From positions 1-52,927 of the forward strand of contig JAGWBB010000008.1 in the NCBI GenBank assembly GCA_021296095.1: a stretch of DNA of 52,927 nt, written 5' to 3'. Made by a program: the position numbers and the translations under genes. The DNA comes from Desulfurellaceae bacterium. GTDB lineage: Bacteria > Desulfobacterota > Binatia > Bin18. Every line of letters starts with the position of its first letter. Positions within the stretch are counted from its first letter, which is position 1. Shown here piece by piece: positions 48,918-52,927 of the stretch. Below the pieces are notes generated by a model, which did no database searches, was not told where the DNA came from, and worked only from the letters and a program-made list of their open reading frames with translations.

Positions 48918-50151
48918 CGCTGACCTCCTCAACCAGGACGCCCTGTTCCTGCAAGTCGCGGATCTGCTCGTCCGAATAGCCGCCCAGCTCGCGCAACAGC
49001 TCGGCGTTATGCTGGCCCAGACGGGACGCCGGACCCGGAATGCGTGGCGGGGTCTTGGAGAACTTATGCGGCGACTTGAGCAGCAGCAGCTCGCCATAAT
49101 CTGGGTTGGGCGTTTTTTCGATCATACGCGCGCTCAGGTGCGGGTTCTCGGCAAACTGACCGATCGACAGAATCGGCGCGACCGGCAGCCGCAGCTCGTC
49201 GGCCATGATGCGGATAGCCTCCTCGTCGCTCGGCAGCGACTGCAACCACTCCTCGATCATGACCCTGAGCGCGTCCGCGTTCTGAATGCGCCAGCGGTTG
49301 GTCTTGAACTCGGGCGAGGCCAGCAGCTCTTCGCGGCCCATGCGTGTGACCAGAGTCACCCAGTGGTCCTCAGTAATCAGACCAATTGCGATATAGCCGT
49401 CCTTTGACTTGAACGAGCCGTAGGGAAAGGCGCCGCTGCGCTGGTTACCGCCCCGCTGCGGGTCAACCTGCCCGTCGGTGATACTGTAGGCGGCCAGGGC
49501 CCAGTCGTGGGCGTTATAGGTGCAATCGACCAGCGCCAGATCAATATACTGTCCCTGGCCGGTGCGCTCACGGTGGAACAGCGCCGCGTTGATCGCGCCA
49601 AAGGCGTTCAGCGCGGCCATATGATCGCCGACCGCCGAGCCCGGATAGGCCGGATAGTCGTCCGGCTCGCCGATCATGTGCAGGAAGCCGCCGACCCCCA
49701 GGGCAACCAGATCGTTGCCGATCCGCCGCGAGTACGGCCCGGTCTGGCCGTAGGTCGAGACCGAGCACATGATGAGGGACGGGTTGATCGCCGACAGCTC
49801 GTCATAGCTGAGGCCATAGCTGGCCATGATGCCGGGCGTGAAGTTCTCGAACACTACATCCACATTTTTGACCAGCTGTTTGATCAGGGCTTGGCCCTGG
49901 GGCGTCTTCACATCCACCCCCAGGCTCTTTTTGCCCCGGTTATGCATGACGAAGTAGCTCGGCGTGGCGCCGTCCTTGCCGTCCTTGGGCACGATGCGGA
50001 TATGGCGGCTGTGCTCGCCCCTGGGCGGCAGCTCGACCTTGATGACCTCGGCGCCCAGATCAACCATCAGCCGGGTAGCCTGCGGGCCGGCCAGCCACTG
50101 GGTAAAATCGAGCACCCGGATACCTTCGAGAATCTGTTGTTGACCTGCCAT
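48724..50151 (-). CDS. CaiB/BaiF-type CoA-transferase with overrun C-terminus
   Basis: A 475-codon open frame for a class III CoA-transferase. Motifs: VLDFTQWLAGPQATR, GAEVIKVELPPRGEHSR, NRGKKSLGVDVKTP, TYGQTGPYS and GQYIDLALVDC, with Asp209 as nucleophile. The family core ends near residue 408 (DLQEQGVLVEE), as in the four other CoA-transferases, but no stop codon follows in this frame. The last 65 residues (rich in Gly, Arg and Pro) read through the start of the SDR gene in another frame. A TGA two bases out of frame sits right at the SDR ribosome-binding site, so an indel may have removed the natural stop. The ATG at 50151 is consistent with the family start. Confidence 0.9.
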   Translation of the reverse strand: MAGQQQILEGIRVLDFTQWLAGPQATRLMVDLGAEVIKVELPPRGEHSRHIRIVPKDGKDGATPSYFVMHNRGKKSLGVDVKTPQGQALIKQLVKNVDVVFENFTPGIMASYGLSYDELSAINPSLIMCSVSTYGQTGPYSRRIGNDLVALGVGGFLHMIGEPDDYPAYPGSAVGDHMAALNAFGAINAALFHRERTGQGQYIDLALVDCTYNAHDWALAAYSITDGQVDPQRGGNQRSGAFPYGSFKSKDGYIAIGLITEDHWVTLVTRMGREELLASPEFKTNRWRIQNADALRVMIEEWLQSLPSDEEAIRIMADELRLPVAPILSIGQFAENPHLSARMIEKTPNPDYGELLLLKSPHKFSKTPPRIPGPASRLGQHNAELLRELGGYSDEQIRDLQEQGVLVEEVSDAAPEPDGPRDRGGPGNRSGDCPAFCRRRGGYCHSRPEYGNRPGHGRGHPPARASGLCPPHRRE

Positions 50152-50180
50152 GCGTATTCCCCCACGGGTCAGAAGCTCTT

Positions 50181-50942
50181 TCAGAAACTCTTGCCGGCCA
50201 TGAAACCGCCGTCAATCGGATAGGTGGCGCCGGTGATGAAATGCGCCTCGGCCGAGGCCAGAAAGAGAATCAGGTTGGCGATTTCCTCGGGCTGCGCCCA
50301 GCGTCCGGCCGGGTGGAGTCGGCGCAGCGAGGCGACCACATTCGGATCGTCAAAATAACCGGCCGTCATACCCGTCTCCACCACTCCGGGCGCAACCGCG
50401 TTGACCTGGATGTCGTGCTCGGCCAGTTCCATGGCCATCTCCTTGGTCAGCCCGACGACGGCGTGCTTGGAGGACACATAGGCGGCCCGGTTCGGCACCC
50501 CGACCAGACCGGCGACCGAGGCCAGGTTGACAATCTTGCCGCCCCGGCCCTGGGCAATCATGTGGCGGGCAACGGTCTGGCTGCACAAAAACGTGCCGCT
50601 CAGATTGGTGGCGATCACCCGCTGCCATTCGGCAAAATCCAGCTCCAGAAACGCCACGATTTCGCGCACGCCGGCGCTGTTGACCAGGATATCGAGTCCG
50701 CCCAGCTCGGCCACCGCGTGATCGACCGCAGCCGTGACCGAGTCGGGCCGGGTCACATCGAGCTGTACGGCGACCGCTTTTGCGCCCGTGTCGGCGAGGG
50801 TGTCCAGGCTGGCCCGAGCGGCTTCGAGATCAACGTCGGCCGCAGCCAGGGCCGCGCCTTCCTTGCCAAAGGCCAGGCAGGTCGCCCGGCCGATACCGCT
50901 GCCGGCTCCCGTCACCAGGACACGGGTGTCTGTAAAACGCAT
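50181..50942 (-). CDS. SDR-family oxidoreductase
   Basis: A 253-residue classical short-chain dehydrogenase/reductase. TGAGSGIG (11-18), Asp36 (AAADVD) for NAD(H) preference, and Ser142, Tyr155 and Lys159 (YVSSKHAV) form the active site. The NNAG motif reads NSAG (88-91), a common variant. I chose the ATG at 50942 with an AAGGAGG site; 51107 would add 55 residues of promoter DNA. First gene of the minus-strand run to oligopeptidase B, 29 bp from the CoA-transferase. It may oxidise an alcohol linked to the CoA-activated acid; that is inference. Confidence 0.93.
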   Translation of the reverse strand: MRFTDTRVLVTGAGSGIGRATCLAFGKEGAALAAADVDLEAARASLDTLADTGAKAVAVQLDVTRPDSVTAAVDHAVAELGGLDILVNSAGVREIVAFLELDFAEWQRVIATNLSGTFLCSQTVARHMIAQGRGGKIVNLASVAGLVGVPNRAAYVSSKHAVVGLTKEMAMELAEHDIQVNAVAPGVVETGMTAGYFDDPNVVASLRRLHPAGRWAQPEEIANLILFLASAEAHFITGATYPIDGGFMAGKSF

Positions 50943-51060
50943 ATGCGCCTCCTTATCTCCTGCTGACCACAGGCACAAGACCTTCAGGTCTGACTCGGAG
51001 CTTAACGGGTAGGTCACATTTTTCCACCCCTGAGATTCATTCCTCCAGAGACGCACAGAC

Positions 51061-51089
51061 TTGTATGACGCTGTCATACACGCTACACT
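51061..51089 (+). promoter_or_regulatory. promoter with embedded operator of the VapBC-type module
   Basis: TTGTAT (51061-51066), 17 bp, TACACT (51084-51089) form a good sigma-70 promoter. A perfect inverted repeat TGTATGAC-GCT-GTCATACA (51062-51080) covers the -35 and spacer. Such placement is typical for autorepression by a ribbon-helix-helix antitoxin with its toxin. The ATG of the antitoxin is at 51121. Confidence 0.7.
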
Positions 51090-51120
51090 CGCGTCGACCC
51101 GTCTCACGAAAGGATGTCAC

Positions 51121-51381
51121 ATGCGAGTCAATGCGAGATTGGATGACGAACGGGCGGAGAAGCTGCGCCAACTCCAGTCGCTGACACGGCTCAGCGCAAG
51201 CGAGATCGTCAAGCGCGCCATCGACCTGTTGTACCGCCACCAGTCCGGGCGGTCCCGCGACAAGCTCGACGCCTTGTTGAGCAGCGACTTCGTGGGCTGC
51301 GCCAACGGTCCCGCAGACTTGGCGAGCCAATACAAGCGCTACCTCAGACGCGACCTGGAAGACAAGCATGGTCTTGGCTGA
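51121..51381 (+). CDS. ribbon-helix-helix antitoxin (VapB-like)
   Basis: An 86-residue protein with an N-terminal ribbon-helix-helix (MRVNARLDDERAEKLRQLQS, then SASEIVKRAIDLLY), as in CopG/Arc-type antitoxins. The C-terminal part (about 46-86) is basic and charged and should bind the PIN-domain toxin. I chose the ATG at 51121 with an AAAGGATG site; upstream in-frame codons fall in the promoter. It overlaps the toxin gene by 14 bp. It probably represses its own promoter through the palindrome at 51062-51080. Confidence 0.85.
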   Translation: MRVNARLDDERAEKLRQLQSLTRLSASEIVKRAIDLLYRHQSGRSRDKLDALLSSDFVGCANGPADLASQYKRYLRRDLEDKHGLG

Positions 51382-51799
51382 CACCGGATATTGGCTTGCT
51401 TTGGCGAATAGCCGGGACCGCTGGCACGCAGCCGCGCTTGAGGCCAGTCGCGACCTCAACGAGGCCCTTGTCGTCACCTGGCCGGTGGTGACGGAAACCT
51501 GCCACCTCCTGCTCTCACGATTGGGAGTCCATGCGGAATTACGCTTCGTTGAGCAAGTCTCGAAAAACGTGGACATCCACGAGATCGGGCAGGGACATCT
51601 CGGTGTGATCCGTGAGTTGATGGAGCGCTACGCGAATCTGCCGATGGATCTGGCCGACGCCTCGCTTGTGGTGGCGGCGACCGAGCTCGGAGAAGGCCGT
51701 ATTCTTTCCACGGACCAGCGCGATTTCAACACCTACCGCTGGAAGGACACGCAACCGTTTCACAACCTGCTGCGCCCCTTCGCCGCAGACGCCGAGTGA
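51368..51799 (+). CDS. PIN-domain RNase toxin (VapC-like)
   Basis: A 143-residue PIN-domain ribonuclease. The metal-binding acidic residues can be read: Asp5 (VLADTGYW), Glu43 (VVTETCHLL), Asp94/Asp97 (MDLADASL) and Asp116/Asp119 (STDQRDF). Members of the VapC family cut tRNA or rRNA when freed from antitoxin. Its ATG lies within the antitoxin's last codons (14-bp overlap). It is intact and the pair looks functional. The next gene begins far downstream on the other strand; the 51800-51947 segment between them holds no recognisable gene. Confidence 0.92.
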   Translation: MVLADTGYWLALANSRDRWHAAALEASRDLNEALVVTWPVVTETCHLLLSRLGVHAELRFVEQVSKNVDIHEIGQGHLGVIRELMERYANLPMDLADASLVVAATELGEGRILSTDQRDFNTYRWKDTQPFHNLLRPFAADAE

Positions 51800-51947
51800 G
51801 CCCATCACAAGGTGAAGAAACACGGGCTAAGGAAGGGTCCGAACAAGACGGAACCCGAGGTGGTTGTTCCGAAAAGAGGTGGCGTCCTAGAAGCGGTTAT
51901 CCGAGCGGACGTAGCTCGGCTTGTCTTGAGGAAAGCCAGAACTGTCT

Positions 51948-52331
51948 TTATGCATCCTGGTCTCTGCCTGAGGGGCCTGATTGGCTCGCAAAATCAATGG
52001 CCTGAATTGCATCTTGGGCGGCTCGGGCGATTTCAGGGTCGCTATCCTCGGTAAATGGGCGCAACTCGGACACTATTCTTGGGTCTCCAATGCTCCCGAG
52101 AACATTGATGACCATTGGAAGATACTGACCTTTGTGAAGTGCCTCCTCAAGGAGAGGCTCGGCCCGCTGCCCGGTTTGGACAAGAAAGATGCCGGCTATG
52201 GTACGAATGTTCTCGTCTTCAGAGTCCAAAGCATGGATTAGCGTACGCCCTGCCACATCCAGACCCGTAACATTCCACACCGCTTTAGACACGAACAACT
52301 GTGCTACTTTTGCGAGGTTCGTAACCAGCAT
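51948..52331 (-). CDS. HEAT-repeat protein
   Basis: A 127-residue protein made almost entirely of HEAT-like helical repeats: AGRTLIHALDSEDENIRTIA, then TGQRAEPLLEEALHKGQYLP, then GDPRIVSELRPFTEDSDPEI ending in ARAAQDAIQAI. Such repeats bind other proteins. The N-terminal 25 residues (LAKVAQLFVSKAVWNV) are hydrophobic and may be an additional helix. There is no clear Shine-Dalgarno site before the ATG. It may be a fragment of a larger protein, because HEAT proteins are usually longer. Its neighbours are a toxin-antitoxin pair and a truncated hydrolase. Confidence 0.75.
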   Translation of the reverse strand: MLVTNLAKVAQLFVSKAVWNVTGLDVAGRTLIHALDSEDENIRTIAGIFLVQTGQRAEPLLEEALHKGQYLPMVINVLGSIGDPRIVSELRPFTEDSDPEIARAAQDAIQAIDFASQSGPSGRDQDA

Positions 52332-52412
52332 CTTTTTTCACACTCGGCCTGGGTATTTCTTTATATCCTAACAGCCGAAAGGCAAGACAGGAAAGCTTCT
52401 CTCCTCCCCCAC

Positions 52413-52859
52413 TCAGAGTAAAGCCGGTATATTACGCCTCTGCCAAACATTTGGATCGTGGGTTGCCGAATGATTGAACCAGACAGGGAGAACATGCTCC
52501 TGGATTTGGGGATGATTGTATTTCTGACCTCCTCGGCCAGCGAGGATTACGAGGTCGAGGCGCACCCGTATCGAGATGACTTTCCTCACACGATTGAAAT
52601 CGGGCAAATAGTTGTCATGAACCGGACAACTCAGCAGGATGAGCTTCTCAATATCCAGACCACGCTGAGTTCCTAACATGGCGACGCTCCCTCCGTGGCT
52701 GTGCGCAAAAAGATGATCTAAACCGTTTATCCTACGTGTCGTGGCCCAGGCAGCGAGGCTCAACGCAGCGCGATCACGCGCCGTGTGGTTGTATAATCCC
52801 GACCAGGAAAAGACATCCTGGGCACCATAAAGATCCTTGCGTACGTTTTCTAGGGTCTG
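52413..52859 (-). pseudogene. alpha/beta-hydrolase, truncated at its N-terminus
   Basis: The open frame encodes the second part of an alpha/beta-hydrolase: DVFSWSGLYNHTARDRAALS, then the nucleophile elbow HLFAHSHGGS (AHSHGG in place of GxSxG), then IEKLILLSCPVHDNYLPDFN, and the late histidine in FNHSATHDPNVW. The frame is open upstream only to 52859, where a TGA is met. A hydrolase of this type should have about 60-100 more N-terminal residues. The sequence change at about 52853 coincides with a possible mobile-element end, so it was probably cut by an insertion. A TTG at 52763 is the only near start; expression is doubtful. Confidence 0.7.
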
Positions 52860-52927
52860 TCATCAGTTAGGAGACATCCTTGGGGATTCCTCCCCTGCTG
52901 AGCTATACTGCTCGCAGGAGCCAGAGT
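52854..52927. mobile_element. possible left end of an insertion element
   Basis: From GGTCTGTCATCAGTTAGG (52854) to the window end, the sequence no longer fits the hydrolase reading frame. The preceding bases are CTA, a TA-containing target possible for IS630-type elements. A CAGGAG ribosome-binding-like site lies 8-14 bp before the window end, as expected just ahead of a transposase start. The remainder of the element is outside the window, so this is tentative. Confidence 0.4.

Noticed and set aside
51812-52054. 80-codon plus-strand open frame after the VapC-like toxin as a gene
   Set aside because: Its second half lies antisense to the HEAT-repeat protein and I recognise no motif; a remnant of other DNA is possible.

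Overview
The window is about 53 kb of high-GC DNA from a Gram-negative environmental bacterium. The evidence for the cell type is a DUF1302 beta-barrel protein ending in phenylalanine, several lipoprotein and Sec signal peptides, and a PspF/sigma-54 controlled phage-shock operon. Six luciferase-like (LLM) flavin oxidoreductases, five CaiB/BaiF CoA-transferases, three SDRs, an acyl-CoA dehydrogenase, MmgE/PrpD and paired DUF1302/DUF1329 proteins resemble large uncultivated soil or marine lineages (Binatota, Tectomicrobia or Desulfobacterota-like). That placement is inference from gene content; no rRNA or ribosomal protein gene is present. No tRNA, rRNA or CRISPR array was recognised.

Region by region. 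0-13.4 kb is almost entirely minus strand: four CoA-transferases, an alpha/beta-hydrolase lipoprotein, then a compact run CoA-transferase > DUF1302 > DUF1329 > DUF1329 > LLM > small membrane protein, preceded by a perfect 12-bp palindrome that looks like a TetR-type operator. 13.5-16.6 kb is a phage-shock locus: divergent pspF, a sigma-54 promoter, pspA, a DUF2306-like membrane protein, pspB-like and pspC. 16.7-18.5 kb holds a frameshifted ICMT-like methyltransferase and a TetR regulator. 17.9-24.3 kb is a minus-strand series: LLM, S4 RNA-binding protein, threonine aldolase, VOC protein, phosphotriesterase-like hydrolase, a membrane-anchored small protein, and a secreted HExxH protein with a PA domain. 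24.4-31.2 kb mixes an M20 amidohydrolase, a DUF457/FUN14 membrane pair, an LLM, an aldo/keto reductase, a BrnT/BrnA-like pair, an SMP-30 hydrolase and a SnoaL-like protein with a clear terminator.

31.3-41.3 kb carries a 4-hydroxybutyrate-type CoA-transferase, hicBA, SDR plus acyl-CoA dehydrogenase, three LLMs, a lipoprotein, MmgE/PrpD and a metallophosphoesterase. 41.3-45.1 kb is a decayed accessory patch: a coiled-coil protein, an AAA/DUF4143 ATPase, a secreted protein broken at a perfect 15-bp palindrome, and a shattered glycoside hydrolase containing a 73-bp palindromic repeat. 45.1-51 kb is a minus-strand run: SDR > CoA-transferase > SDR > EamA transporter > oligopeptidase B. The right end has a VapBC-type module with an operator inside its promoter, a HEAT-repeat protein, and an alpha/beta-hydrolase cut off by what looks like the end of a mobile element.

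Taken together, the metabolic genes suggest capture of hydrophobic or esterified compounds at the envelope, activation by CoA transfer, and flavin-dependent or SDR/ACAD oxidation. The substrates cannot be read from sequence. The most coherent candidate for an undescribed system is the operon at 0.9-8.2 kb; the PA/HExxH protein with its anchored partner and the rearranged psp operon come next.
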